A stretch of 64,000 nt of DNA, from contig UQHZ01000006.1 of NCBI GenBank assembly GCA_900541055.1, forward strand, positions 1 through 64,000, given 5' to 3'. Of this stretch, positions 17,126 through 24,992 are shown piece after piece (the first letter of the stretch is position 1; each line of letters begins with the position of its first letter). The position numbers and the translations under genes were made by a program. The stretch comes from an uncultured Collinsella sp. (lineage in GTDB: Bacteria; Actinomycetota; Coriobacteriia; Coriobacteriales; Coriobacteriaceae). The notes under the pieces were generated by a model. The model was given only the letters and a program-made list of their open reading frames with translations. It had not been told where the DNA came from and ran no database searches.

Positions 17126-17881
17126 CTATTTTGTAGCTTTTGACGAGCCTCCGCTCGCCTTTTGGTATTCGTCCTTAAAGGCCTTGAACATGCCGCGCGT
17201 CTTGCCGAGCTGCTTGCCCAGCGCGCGACTACCCTTGTCCACGGCAACCGATCCCTTGTCGTCGAGCACCTTGGCGCCCTTTTTGACCTTGTCGCCCACC
17301 ACGACGCTGGCCTCGGCAGCTTTGGCAGCCGCACCGCCCGAATACCCGAGCGACTTGACCTCGTCCGAGACGACCATCGCGCCGTTCTCGTAGCCGCGCA
17401 GCATCGTCGGCGGCACCTGCGTGTCACCAACCAAAACACTCGAAGCAGCACCGGCGGTCACATAGAATGCCTGCACGATGCCCGAGCGTGGCTTGAACTC
17501 AACGTCCGAGCAATAGCCCACGACGTCGCCCGATTCCGTGCGCACGTCCATACCGACCCAGATGATGCAATCGTCCAGGTTGATGTCGAGGCGCTTGGCA
17601 GCGGCGGTATCGTACGTGTCCTTGACGTCATCGACCGCGATGGCGCCCTCGTAGACACCAATGGCGTCGAGCGCTACGAATCGGTCGGGACGCTCGATCA
17701 TGCCCGCGATATCGGACTGGCGGACCATAAAGCCGACCACGCGCGTACCGCCCGGGGTAAAGACCGGAAAGTGAATCCTTCCGAGCTTTTTAGGGCTGCG
17801 CGGCGTGCCGTCCTTTTTGGTGCGCTTGTCCTCGGTAGGCTTGCGATAGATCTTGGCGCCGACAAAATCCCCGGCGCGCAT
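17126..17881 (-). CDS. PRC-barrel domain protein
   Basis: 251 residues, soluble. Repeated PRC-barrel-like segments are seen (GRIHFPVFTPGGTRVVGFMV near 31-50, and INLDDCIIWVGMDVRTESGDVVGYCSDVEF near 100-128), followed by a Lys/Ala-rich C-terminal tail (residues 180-251). PRC-barrels bind RNA or partner proteins and often regulate membrane systems. The start codon overlaps the stop of the YtxH gene in TAATG, so the two are coupled. Function is unknown. Another PRC-barrel-like segment occurs in the MgtE-like protein nearby, which may or may not be related. Confidence 0.75.
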   Translation of the reverse strand: MRAGDFVGAKIYRKPTEDKRTKKDGTPRSPKKLGRIHFPVFTPGGTRVVGFMVRQSDIAGMIERPDRFVALDAIGVYEGAIAVDDVKDTYDTAAAKRLDINLDDCIIWVGMDVRTESGDVVGYCSDVEFKPRSGIVQAFYVTAGAASSVLVGDTQVPPTMLRGYENGAMVVSDEVKSLGYSGGAAAKAAEASVVVGDKVKKGAKVLDDKGSVAVDKGSRALGKQLGKTRGMFKAFKDEYQKASGGSSKATK

Positions 17882-18270
17882 TATGCCTCGGTCGAGGGCT
17901 CCGCAGCCTCGGTATCAGCCTCGACGGCGTTCTCGACCACGACGTCGGCGGCAGGCGTCACGTTGCCGCCCGAAATGGCGTCGTTGAGCTGCTCGCGCAG
18001 CTGGTCCATGCGCTCGCGGGCCAGGTCGACCTTGGCGCGCAGGTCGTCGGTCTTGGCGTCGACCATCGGGCCAAAGTCATTCACCGCAGCACGGGCCTCC
18101 TCGGCGCTGTGCTCGTAGGTGTCGCGCATATTGTCCCAGGCGTCGTTGGCGATATCGGCAGCCATGGCGCGGGTCTCGGCGCCCGAGCGCGGGGCCAGAG
18201 CAACGCCGACAATAGCGCCGGCAGCGGCACCAAAAAGTGCGCCGGAGACAAAGCTGAAAGTCTTACCCAT
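17881..18270 (-). CDS. YtxH-domain protein
   Basis: About 129 residues. The N-terminus SFVSGALFGAAAGAIVGVALAPRSG is the glycine-rich YtxH membrane segment with the conserved APRSG motif. A long charged coiled coil follows (residues 35-95), then an acidic tail. YtxH proteins are small membrane-anchored general-stress proteins of unknown role. The ATG at 18268-18270 follows GGAGAGG; an in-frame ATG two codons upstream is nearly as good. It is first in a two-gene unit with the PRC-barrel gene. A perfect TATAAT lies about 55 bases upstream. Confidence 0.82.
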   Translation of the reverse strand: MGKTFSFVSGALFGAAAGAIVGVALAPRSGAETRAMAADIANDAWDNMRDTYEHSAEEARAAVNDFGPMVDAKTDDLRAKVDLARERMDQLREQLNDAISGGNVTPAADVVVENAVEADTEAAEPSTEA

Positions 18271-18321
18271 GATCATTCCTCTCCTGCGGGCACGTCGGTG
18301 CCCACCGTTTGAATGCTGTCC

Positions 18322-18327
18322 ATTATA
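18322..18327 (-). promoter_or_regulatory. Candidate -10 box for ytxH-PRC operon
   Basis: TATAAT on the minus strand, about 52 bases before the YtxH ATG. No convincing -35 at 16-18 bases. Supported only by the perfect -10 and position. Confidence 0.4.
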
Positions 18328-18406
18328 CCCGCAGCGCATCACTTGCCGCTCCGCTCATCTGCGTACGGCAAAGGCGCAGGTACGTGATGGTGATAAACGC
18401 GTAGGC

Positions 18407-19240
18407 CTACTCCTGAGGCATAGCCGGCATGGCCACCGTGGCACCCGGGTCCTCGCCGGCGCCGTCCACGAGCGGCAGGCCGCCCTCATGCGCAGGTCCT
18501 GCCGGAACCGTCGCCGCACCGCCAAAGACGGCAGCGGAGGCCTCGTGGTTCTCGGCAACCGCGCCCTCGGTATCAATCGCCACCTGGGGCTCGTCGTCAA
18601 AGTTGGGGACACCCTGGGGCTCGGTGGGAACAGGCTCGGCGGTCGCATCGGCAACGGGCTCGGCGTCGACCGGCACATCGCCCTCATCAGCGCCCTCGTC
18701 CTCGGCAGCATCTTCGCCGTTCGCAGCGGCGACGGCCTCGTGAGGATCCTTGCCCTCGGCCTCGGCGCGCATGCCCAACACCAGGTTGCGCAGACCCGCG
18801 ACCGTGCCTTCCACGTCGGGGGCAGGCTGGTCGGCGTGCAGGTACGCCCAGTCCATCATAAAGGTGGCCGACGACAGCGCACCAATGGCCAGTGCGTCGT
18901 CGGGGCACGAAAGCTCAACCTCAAAGACGCGCTCGTCGTGCTCGCTTACGCGCGTGCGGCCGCACGAGATGCTACCGGCAAGACCGGTCTCGTTCATGAG
19001 CTCAACCGTCACGTGCTCCAGCAGGTGGCAGAGCTCGGTCTGACCCATGCAGTCCTGGAACTCGCGACCGGAATCACCCAGGCACAGGTGCTTGGCAATC
19101 GCCGGCACCAGGTAATACACGCGCGCCGTGGCCTCGATATCCTCCGAGGTCATGAGCGGCATGCCGGGGTTCACCAGCACATGCGCGCAGATCTTGTCCT
19201 CGCTGACGGTGACCTTAAGGATGTTGAACAGGCCTGCCAT
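18407..19240 (-). CDS. Unknown protein with a cyanophycin-synthetase N-domain-like region and acidic tail
   Basis: 277 residues. The first ~150 contain CHLLEHVTVELMNETGL, then CGRTR and RVFEVELSCPDDALAIGAL, which resemble the stand-alone N-terminal domain of cyanophycin synthetases (LLEHVALEL...GFGRTR...). The ATP-grasp and Mur-ligase domains are absent. From about 150 on it is low complexity, rich in Glu, Asp, Ala and Pro, and likely disordered. No membrane segment. It lies 24 bases downstream of the CorC-like gene and could be co-transcribed. The domain similarity is my pattern match; the role is unknown. Confidence 0.65.
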   Translation of the reverse strand: MAGLFNILKVTVSEDKICAHVLVNPGMPLMTSEDIEATARVYYLVPAIAKHLCLGDSGREFQDCMGQTELCHLLEHVTVELMNETGLAGSISCGRTRVSEHDERVFEVELSCPDDALAIGALSSATFMMDWAYLHADQPAPDVEGTVAGLRNLVLGMRAEAEGKDPHEAVAAANGEDAAEDEGADEGDVPVDAEPVADATAEPVPTEPQGVPNFDDEPQVAIDTEGAVAENHEASAAVFGGAATVPAGPAHEGGLPLVDGAGEDPGATVAMPAMPQE

Positions 19241-19264
19241 AACTCTCCCCTACTCTTCCTTGTC

Positions 19265-20638
19265 CTACTCGTCGCCGTCGTGCGGATCCACAGAGCCCGC
19301 ACCCGACGCCGCCGGCTTCTCTGCCGAAGACTCGGAATCCTTCTTATCGGTTTCGGCCGGAGCGATCACGCGGATGAGCGAGATGCGCTGGCCACGCATC
19401 GACTGCACCTTGAACTTGTACCCCGCGACCTCAAACACCTCTCCGATGTCGGGCACCGAGTCACAAAGCTCCAAGATCCAGCCGGCGATGGTTTCATAAT
19501 CATCGCTTTCCTCGAGCGGCCAACCAAGCTCAATCGCGTCATCGCACGAAAAACGCCCATCAACGAGCCACTCGCGGCGCGAAAGGCGCGTGAGATACTT
19601 GTTGTCGGGGTCGAACTCGTCCTCGATCTCGCCGACGATCTCCTCGACGATGTCCTCGATGGTGATAATGCCGGCCGTGCCGCCGTACTCGTCCACGACC
19701 ACCACGATCTGGTCGTGAGAGGTCTGCATCTCGGACAGCAGCGGCAGGATGTCCTTGGTGTCGGGTACAAAGGTGGCGTCGCGCAAATAGCTGGCGATGG
19801 GCTGGTCGCCCTTGCCGTCGAGCGCGGGCTGGATCAGGTCCTTGATGTGCGCGATGCCCGCGACGTTGTCGGGATCCTCGTGATAGACGGGGATGCGGCT
19901 GAAGCCGGTCTGGCGCATGGTGGACAACACGTCGGCGACCGTCTCGTCGTCCTCGCACATGGTGGTGTCCACGCGCGGCACCATGACCTCGCGGGCAACG
20001 GTGTCGCCTAGGTCGAAGATCTCGTGGATCATGCGCTTTTCCTCGTCGAGCAGGTCGTCCTGCTCCGAGACCATGTACTTGATCTCCTCCTCCGAGACGT
20101 TCTGGCGGTCGTCGGCGCTCTTGATGCGCAGGATGCGGGCCAGGCCATCGGAGCAAGCGCCGGTCAGCCACACGAGCGGACGGGCGATCTTTTGGAACAC
20201 GGAAAGCGGGCCCACGACCTGCTTGGACACGCCCTCGGCATTGGCCAGGCCGATGCGCTTGGGGACGAGCTCGCCGATCACGATGGATACGAAGGCGACC
20301 GCGACGGTGATGATGACCGGCGCCAGGCCGCGCGCGATGGCGGAGAGCGGCGCGATGCCAAAACTCATGAGCCACGTGGCGAGCGGGTCGGACAGACTCG
20401 TCGAGGCGACGGCGGACGAGGCGAAGCCCACGAGCGTGATGGCGACCTGGATAGTGGCGAGCAGCTGGTCGGAGTCGGCAGCTAGCTTAATGGCACGCTC
20501 GGCGCGTTTGTCGCCTTCCTCGGCCTCGTGCTCCAGCACGGCGCGCTTGGCCGTGGTGAGCGCCATCTCGGACATAGAGAAGTAGCCGTTGATGAGGGTC
20601 AAAACGAGGGTGGTGATAAGGGAGATGGTTATGTCCAT
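19265..20638 (-). CDS. CNNM/CorC (HlyC family) transporter-associated protein
   Basis: About 457 residues from the ATG at 20636-20638. A DUF21/CNNM membrane domain (about 1-190; ISLITTLVLTLINGYFSMSEMALTTAKR at the start) is followed by a CBS pair (about 205-330; MVPRVDTTMCEDDETVADVL, VVDEYGGTAGIITIEDIVEEIVGEI) and a C-terminal CorC_HlyC domain ending in VQSMRGQRISLIRV. The family is implicated in Mg2+/Co2+ efflux or homeostasis; the hemolysin name is historical. A longer in-frame start at 20875 would add an unrelated hydrophilic stretch and has no support. The ribosome site is weak. Confidence 0.9.
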   Translation of the reverse strand: MDITISLITTLVLTLINGYFSMSEMALTTAKRAVLEHEAEEGDKRAERAIKLAADSDQLLATIQVAITLVGFASSAVASTSLSDPLATWLMSFGIAPLSAIARGLAPVIITVAVAFVSIVIGELVPKRIGLANAEGVSKQVVGPLSVFQKIARPLVWLTGACSDGLARILRIKSADDRQNVSEEEIKYMVSEQDDLLDEEKRMIHEIFDLGDTVAREVMVPRVDTTMCEDDETVADVLSTMRQTGFSRIPVYHEDPDNVAGIAHIKDLIQPALDGKGDQPIASYLRDATFVPDTKDILPLLSEMQTSHDQIVVVVDEYGGTAGIITIEDIVEEIVGEIEDEFDPDNKYLTRLSRREWLVDGRFSCDDAIELGWPLEESDDYETIAGWILELCDSVPDIGEVFEVAGYKFKVQSMRGQRISLIRVIAPAETDKKDSESSAEKPAASGAGSVDPHDGDE

Positions 20639-20748
20639 CGGGAGTTTCTCGAACCTCCAAGATTCGGGACGTCGGATTAAAACGTTGACGGCGGATACGG
20701 CAATTGCACCGGCGCCCAAACAAGGACGCGGGCGCGCAGGCGTGGTCG

Positions 20749-21432
20749 CTAGATTACGAAGAGGATCACCGCCATGAACTGGAAGATGCTGCCGGCGAGT
20801 ACCCACAGGTGAAACACGCTGTGCAGGTAGCGCACGTTTTTGGCGATATAGAACGGCACGCCCGCGGTGTAACACACGCCGCCGACGGCGAGCAGGGCAA
20901 GTGCCACGGGGTTGAGCAGCGCCACAAGTTCGGGCAGCTTAAAGACAACGAGCCAGCCCATCAGCAGGTAAACCAGGCCGCTTACCCAGTGCGGTTGACG
21001 CTCGCGCATAAAGCACTCGAGGGCGATGCCGATAATGGCGATGGCCCATACGGCAAAGAACAGCGCAGGGCCGCCGTCGTTTGCGAGCGTGATAAGGCAA
21101 AACGGCGTATAGCTGCCCGCAATGAGCAGGTAGATGCAGCTGTGGTCGATGATGCGAAACACGCGCTTGGCGCGCGCGGGCTGAATCGCGTGGTAGAGCG
21201 TGGAGGCCAGGTATTCGAGAATAATGCTGACGCCATAGACAATTGCCGCGGCCATGTGGGCCGGGCCTCCGCCGCGCAGGGCGGCGAATACGATCAGGAG
21301 CACCAGGCCCGCGATACCCAGCAGGCAGCCGACACCATGGGTGACGGAGTTCATGATCTCCTCGCCCACCGTGTAGTGTGGAACGGCCGCGGTCTTGGGT
21401 CGCGGCTTAGAACTGTCGCTCGAATCGGACAT
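20749..21432 (-). CDS. Hemolysin III family (PAQR) membrane protein
   Basis: About 227 residues with seven predicted membrane helices. PAQR/HlyIII hallmarks: THGVGCLLG near the first helix, STLYHAIQPARAKRVFRIIDHSCIYLLIAGSYTPFC in the middle and HSVFHLWVLAGSIFQF at the end, giving the conserved Ser, Asp and three His of the proposed metal-dependent hydrolase site. The ATG at 21430-21432 is chosen with GGAGG eleven bases upstream; a TTG six codons earlier is possible. Single gene, 110 bases from the CorC-like start downstream. Confidence 0.92.
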   Translation of the reverse strand: MSDSSDSSKPRPKTAAVPHYTVGEEIMNSVTHGVGCLLGIAGLVLLIVFAALRGGGPAHMAAAIVYGVSIILEYLASTLYHAIQPARAKRVFRIIDHSCIYLLIAGSYTPFCLITLANDGGPALFFAVWAIAIIGIALECFMRERQPHWVSGLVYLLMGWLVVFKLPELVALLNPVALALLAVGGVCYTAGVPFYIAKNVRYLHSVFHLWVLAGSIFQFMAVILFVI

Positions 21433-21539
21433 GCCGGTTACATCCTCCAACGTAAAGAGTTCTCAACACTATATCAAAGCGTCTAGGTACGTGCGAAATT
21501 TGCACCATACGTGACCCTTTGTTTACCCATTCTTTGTCT

Positions 21540-21598
21540 GTTGACGCATCAACGGCGAACGTCCATAATGCGCTTGCATTAAATGTTGATGTATTAAC
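21540..21598 (+). promoter_or_regulatory. Promoter with two operator-like dyads
   Basis: TTGACG (21541-21546), a 17-base spacer and CATAAT (21564-21569) form a near-consensus promoter 50 bases before the hydrolase ATG. Two GTTGA-N4-TYAAC dyads flank it: GTTGACGCATCAAC at 21540-21553, overlapping the -35, and GTTGATGTATTAAC at 21585-21598, just past the expected start. This arrangement suggests repression by a dimeric regulator not encoded nearby. Confidence 0.7.
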
Positions 21599-21618
21599 AT
21601 CTTATAGGAAAGCTTCTT

Positions 21619-22584
21619 ATGTCTCAAAACGCACGTTCCCATCGAAAGCTCAAGATAGCCGGCGTCGTTGCGCTGGTGCTCGTTGTCGCGCTGCTGGGGT
21701 TTGCCGGCAACTTCTTGTTCGACTTTGCCCTGAATCCCCGCGCGCCATACACCATGAAGATGATGCAGGACGGCAAGGACGCCGAAAAGGGCGAGCAGAT
21801 GGACGCCGAGGAGGGCGAGGCGCGGGCGTGGTTTAAAGAGAACCGCGAGAGCAGCAGCCTCACCGCGGACGACGGGACCGAGCTTGCCGCCTGGTATTTT
21901 GCTGCGTCGGAGAGCACGCACGACTACGCCGTCTGCCTGCATGGATATACCAACGAGCCCATCGGTATGGCCCGATACGTCAAGCGATTCCACGACCGCG
22001 GCATGAACGTACTCGCACCCGCCGCCCGCGCCCACGAGCGCTCCGGCGGCAACTATATCGGCATGGGCTGGCCCGAGCGCCTTGACATCGTCGCATGGAT
22101 CGAGCGAATCGTTCAGGCTGACCCCGAGGCACGTATCCTGGTCTTTGGCGAGTCGATGGGTGCGGCAACCGCCATGAACGTCGCGGGGGAATCTCTGCCC
22201 GCAAACGTGAAATGCATTATCGAGGACTGCGGTTATACGAGTGTTTGGGACGAGTTTTCCCTGCAGCTCAAGGACGTGTTCGGCCTGCCCAGCTTTCCCT
22301 TGCTTGATGTAGCAAACTTAGTGTGCAACGTGCGCGCAGGCTACGACTTTCATAAGGCGAGCAGTGTGGAGCAACTCAAACACGCGACGGTTCCCATGCT
22401 GTTTATCCACGGCGACCAGGACACCTTTGTACCGTACAGCATGCTCGACCAAAACTACGACGCGTGCGCCAGCAAGGTCAAGCAAAAGCTCACCATCCAT
22501 GGCGCCACCCACGCCAAGAGTGCGCAAGTTGACCCAGAGCTCTACTGGAACACAGTCGACAACTTCCTCGACGAGTATTTTTAG
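21619..22584 (+). CDS. Membrane-anchored alpha/beta hydrolase
   Basis: 321 residues. One N-terminal membrane helix (about 10-32) after a short basic stretch points the enzyme outward. The hydrolase core has an oxyanion-side motif CLHGYT, the nucleophile elbow GESMGAA (Ser near 176), the acid in FIHGDQDTFVP and the His in GATHAKS. This pattern is that of the BAAT/YqkD-like cell-surface hydrolases. The substrate is unknown. It has its own promoter with paired dyads and ends at a bidirectional terminator. AGGAAAG precedes the ATG. Confidence 0.9.
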   Translation: MSQNARSHRKLKIAGVVALVLVVALLGFAGNFLFDFALNPRAPYTMKMMQDGKDAEKGEQMDAEEGEARAWFKENRESSSLTADDGTELAAWYFAASESTHDYAVCLHGYTNEPIGMARYVKRFHDRGMNVLAPAARAHERSGGNYIGMGWPERLDIVAWIERIVQADPEARILVFGESMGAATAMNVAGESLPANVKCIIEDCGYTSVWDEFSLQLKDVFGLPSFPLLDVANLVCNVRAGYDFHKASSVEQLKHATVPMLFIHGDQDTFVPYSMLDQNYDACASKVKQKLTIHGATHAKSAQVDPELYWNTVDNFLDEYF

Positions 22585-22628
22585 GCAAATAGTACGGTTT
22601 ACTGGTCTATCTGACCCCCTAGCACTTC

Positions 22629-22669
22629 CAAAAAGCCGCCCGTGGGCACTGTGCTCACGGGCGGCTTTT
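22629..22669. terminator. Bidirectional intrinsic terminator
   Basis: AAAAAGCCGCCCGTGGGCAC pairs with GTGCTCACGGGCGGCTTTT, with an A-run on one side and a T-run on the other, between convergent genes. Confidence 0.92.
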
Positions 22670-22716
22670 GCTAACGTTGCGCTACAAAAGCGCTTGATAT
22701 GTCCAATAGACAGGTG

Positions 22717-23922
22717 TTACTTGACCTCGATAAGCTCGTACTTGCTCGTGCCCAGGCCGATCTTCTCGGCATGCGCGATGCACGCGCGCCAGTCGGTGTC
22801 GGGATGCGTGATGCAGAAGGGATCCTTGGCCTGCTCGCCCTCCAGATGCTCGTGGTTATGCTCCATCTTGGCCGCGCTGTCGGTGAGCTCGGTGTTGGGC
22901 AGCGGCTCGGATGCCATGACGGCATCGGCGCAGGCCTGGTCGATGGCGACCGGGTCGAAGCTCGCGAACATGCCGATGTCGTTGACGATAGGCGTATCGT
23001 TTTCGGGATGGCAGTCGCAGTTGGGACTGATGTCCATGGCAAGCGAGATGTGGAAGCTCGGACGGCCGTCGACAACGGCCTTTGTATACTCGGCGATCTT
23101 GCAGTTGAGCACGTCGGCCGCGGCGTCATAGCCGGGCTTGATGCAGTCCTGGTTGCATGCCGCAATGCAGCGTCCGCAGCCCACGCAGCGATCGTGGTCG
23201 ATGGTGGCCACGTGCACCGTGCGAGTAGCGCCGCTGGCAAGCTCGCGCTCGCGGGTGTCGTTGAACGAGACAGCGTCGTGCGCGCAGATCTTTTCGCAGG
23301 CATGGCAGCCAACGCAGTGCTCGGTCGCGACGTTCGGCTTGCCGGCGGCATGCTGCTCCATCTTGCCGGCGCGGCTGCCGCCACCCATACCCAGGTTCTT
23401 CATGGCGCCGCCAAAGCCGGCCTGCTCATGGCCCTTAAAGTGGGTGAGGCTGATCACGATATCGGCATCCATGAGCGCCTGACCGATCTTGGCCTCGTGC
23501 ACGTACTCGCCGCCCTCGACCGGGACGAGTGCCTCGTCGGTGCCCTTGAGGCCGTCGGCGATGATGATCTGGCAACCCGTGGCATACGGGGTAAAGCCGT
23601 TCTGGTAGGCGGTGTCGATGTGCTCGAGCGCGTTTTTGCGGCTACCCACATAGAGCGTATTGCAGTCGGTGAGGAAGGGCTTGCCGCCCAGCTCCTTCAC
23701 GACATCCGCGACGGCGCGGGCGTAGTTAGGGCGCAAAAAGCTCAGATTGCCCAGCTCGCCAAAGTGAATCTTGATGGCGACGAACTTGTTCTCAAAGTCG
23801 ATCTGCTCGATACCGGCGCGACGGATGAGGCGCTTGAGTTTGTCGAGCTGGCTCTCGCGGGCATGCGTGCGCAAGTTGGTGAAGTACACCTTGGCGGGTG
23901 CTGCGGGTGCGGTTGCGGTCAT
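22717..23922 (-). CDS. DUF362-domain protein with 2x[4Fe-4S] ferredoxin module
   Basis: 401 residues. DUF362 segments flank a ferredoxin module: CVGCHACEKIC at about 203-213 and CVGCGRCIAAC at about 246-256, each a CxxCxxC pattern. The downstream Pro/Asp positions suit [4Fe-4S] clusters. The N-terminal half has KVYFTNLRT and IKIHFGELGN. DUF362 proteins are iron-sulfur proteins thought to be redox enzymes of unknown substrate in anaerobes. Soluble, no signal. The ATG follows GAGGGGA. It faces the hydrolase gene across a shared terminator. Confidence 0.9.
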   Translation of the reverse strand: MTATAPAAPAKVYFTNLRTHARESQLDKLKRLIRRAGIEQIDFENKFVAIKIHFGELGNLSFLRPNYARAVADVVKELGGKPFLTDCNTLYVGSRKNALEHIDTAYQNGFTPYATGCQIIIADGLKGTDEALVPVEGGEYVHEAKIGQALMDADIVISLTHFKGHEQAGFGGAMKNLGMGGGSRAGKMEQHAAGKPNVATEHCVGCHACEKICAHDAVSFNDTRERELASGATRTVHVATIDHDRCVGCGRCIAACNQDCIKPGYDAAADVLNCKIAEYTKAVVDGRPSFHISLAMDISPNCDCHPENDTPIVNDIGMFASFDPVAIDQACADAVMASEPLPNTELTDSAAKMEHNHEHLEGEQAKDPFCITHPDTDWRACIAHAEKIGLGTSKYELIEVK

Positions 23923-23964
23923 AGATATATCCCCTCGGTCTATATGGCGTTACAGACATAGAGG

Positions 23965-23995
23965 ATGGTACCAGTTAAAGCAGAGTTAAAGTCAA
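23965..23995 (-). promoter_or_regulatory. Candidate extended -10 promoter for the DUF362 gene
   Basis: On the minus strand TTGACT, a 19-base spacer and TGGTACCAT (extended -10 TGnTACCAT). About 42 bases before the ATG. The spacer is long but the TG motif would compensate. Confidence 0.45.
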
Positions 23996-24006
23996 GTACG
24001 GCACCT

Positions 24007-24066
24007 AGTCATTGGGGACAGACTTAAATGACTGAAACCACTCATTGGGGACGGACTTAAATGAGT
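24007..24066. repeat. Two tandem GGGGACAG-core palindromes
   Basis: Copy a 24007-24033: AGTCATT, GGGGACAGACTTA, AATGACT. Copy b 24040-24066: ACTCATT, GGGGACGGACTTA, AATGAGT. The core is shared while the arms differ, each copy's arms being complementary. They lie in the 306-base gap 23923-24228. Confidence 0.85.
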
Positions 24067-24104
24067 GCCTCGCCGCCTGGCAGCTAGGGACGCGCCGTCA
24101 CGTT

Positions 24105-24224
24105 TGTGGCGGCGCGCCTTGGTCTGGCGGCGCGTTCTGGCGTGGCCACAATCTGGTTTGATGGCGTGCCCTGGTGTGGCGGCGTTGGCGGCGTGCCCTG
24201 GCGTGACGGAGCGTCCTGGCGCGG
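24105..24224. repeat. Degenerate 18-bp GC-rich tandem repeat
   Basis: About six units fitting YGTGGCGGCGYGYYCTGG, some with indels (16 and 27 bases). It occupies the space just beyond the methyltransferase stop codon. No gene is evident in it. Confidence 0.6.
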
Positions 24225-24228
24225 ACCG

Positions 24229-24873
24229 CTAGCCCTTTCGCGCGACCAGATGCGCGCGGAATCCCTTCTGTGCCTCGAGCTTGAGCGGGGTGAGCCCGGA
24301 TTCCTCGACGAGCGCGCGTAGCTCGGACAGCTTGAGGATGCGCACGTCGCCATGGCCCAAGAGGCGTGCCAGCGGTAGCTCGATGTTGTTCATGAGCCAG
24401 ACCGCGACATCGTTCGAGGTGTAGTCGCGAAGGACCAGTCGCCCGCCGGGCCGAAGGACGCGTGCCACCTCGACGAAAAACCTCTCCGGATGCGGGTAGT
24501 GGTGGAAGCTGTTGGAGCAGAGCACGGCGTCGAAGCTCCGGGGCTCGAAGGGCAGTGCCTCCGCGTCTCCGACGACAAAGCTGACGTTATCGAGCTGCTT
24601 TGCCCGGGCGACGTCGATCATCCCGGGTGTGAGGTCGAGTCCAGTCAAGTGCTTGCTGGGGTACCGGGCGTGGAGCAGTTCTAGGACGGCTCCGGTTCCA
24701 CAGCCCACGTCGAGCGCGTCCTCGAACGGTTCGAGCTCAAGCTCCTCGAGCATTTGCGGATAGTCGTCCTTGCACATCTCGTAAATGCCGGCATGGCCGG
24801 ATTCGTAGACCTTTGCCGCCTCGGTGAACTCCTTGATGGAGAGCTGCTTGAGCCCCTCTGCCGATCTTGCCAT
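24229..24873 (-). CDS. Class I SAM-dependent methyltransferase
   Basis: About 214 residues from the ATG at 24871-24873, which follows AAGGAGA by five bases. Motif I ALDVGCGTGAVLELL near residue 53, the acidic end of strand 2 in GLDLTPGMIDVAR, GDAEALPF (motif II) and VLRPGGRLVLRDYTS (motif III) make a UbiE/Methyltransf_11-type fold. The substrate is unknown. It lies downstream of the FtsX-type transporter start-to-end block in the same strand sense but is separated from it by a hairpin (24944-24979), since that transporter is transcribed toward it. Read-through is possible. Confidence 0.9.
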   Translation of the reverse strand: MARSAEGLKQLSIKEFTEAAKVYESGHAGIYEMCKDDYPQMLEELELEPFEDALDVGCGTGAVLELLHARYPSKHLTGLDLTPGMIDVARAKQLDNVSFVVGDAEALPFEPRSFDAVLCSNSFHHYPHPERFFVEVARVLRPGGRLVLRDYTSNDVAVWLMNNIELPLARLLGHGDVRILKLSELRALVEESGLTPLKLEAQKGFRAHLVARKG

Positions 24874-24943
24874 GGGTCTCCTTCTGTTCGGGGAAGTCTG
24901 ACGTTGCGCGCGTTTGCCCACGTCGGGCCTGGCGGGCAAATAA

Positions 24944-24979
24944 CGCGGGGGCACCCTTCCTTCGGTTCGTGCCCCCGCG
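24944..24979 (-). terminator. Hairpin after the FtsX-type permease gene
   Basis: CGCGGGGGCAC and GTGCCCCCGCG form a perfect 11-bp stem, 14 bases past the stop at 24993. No U-tract. Confidence 0.75.
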
Positions 24980-24992
24980 TGCGGGCGGTTCT

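Noticed and set aside
19265..21432. Haemolysins acting as toxins
   Set aside because: The names CorC/HlyC and hemolysin III are historical. The domain content points to ion homeostasis and a PAQR hydrolase.
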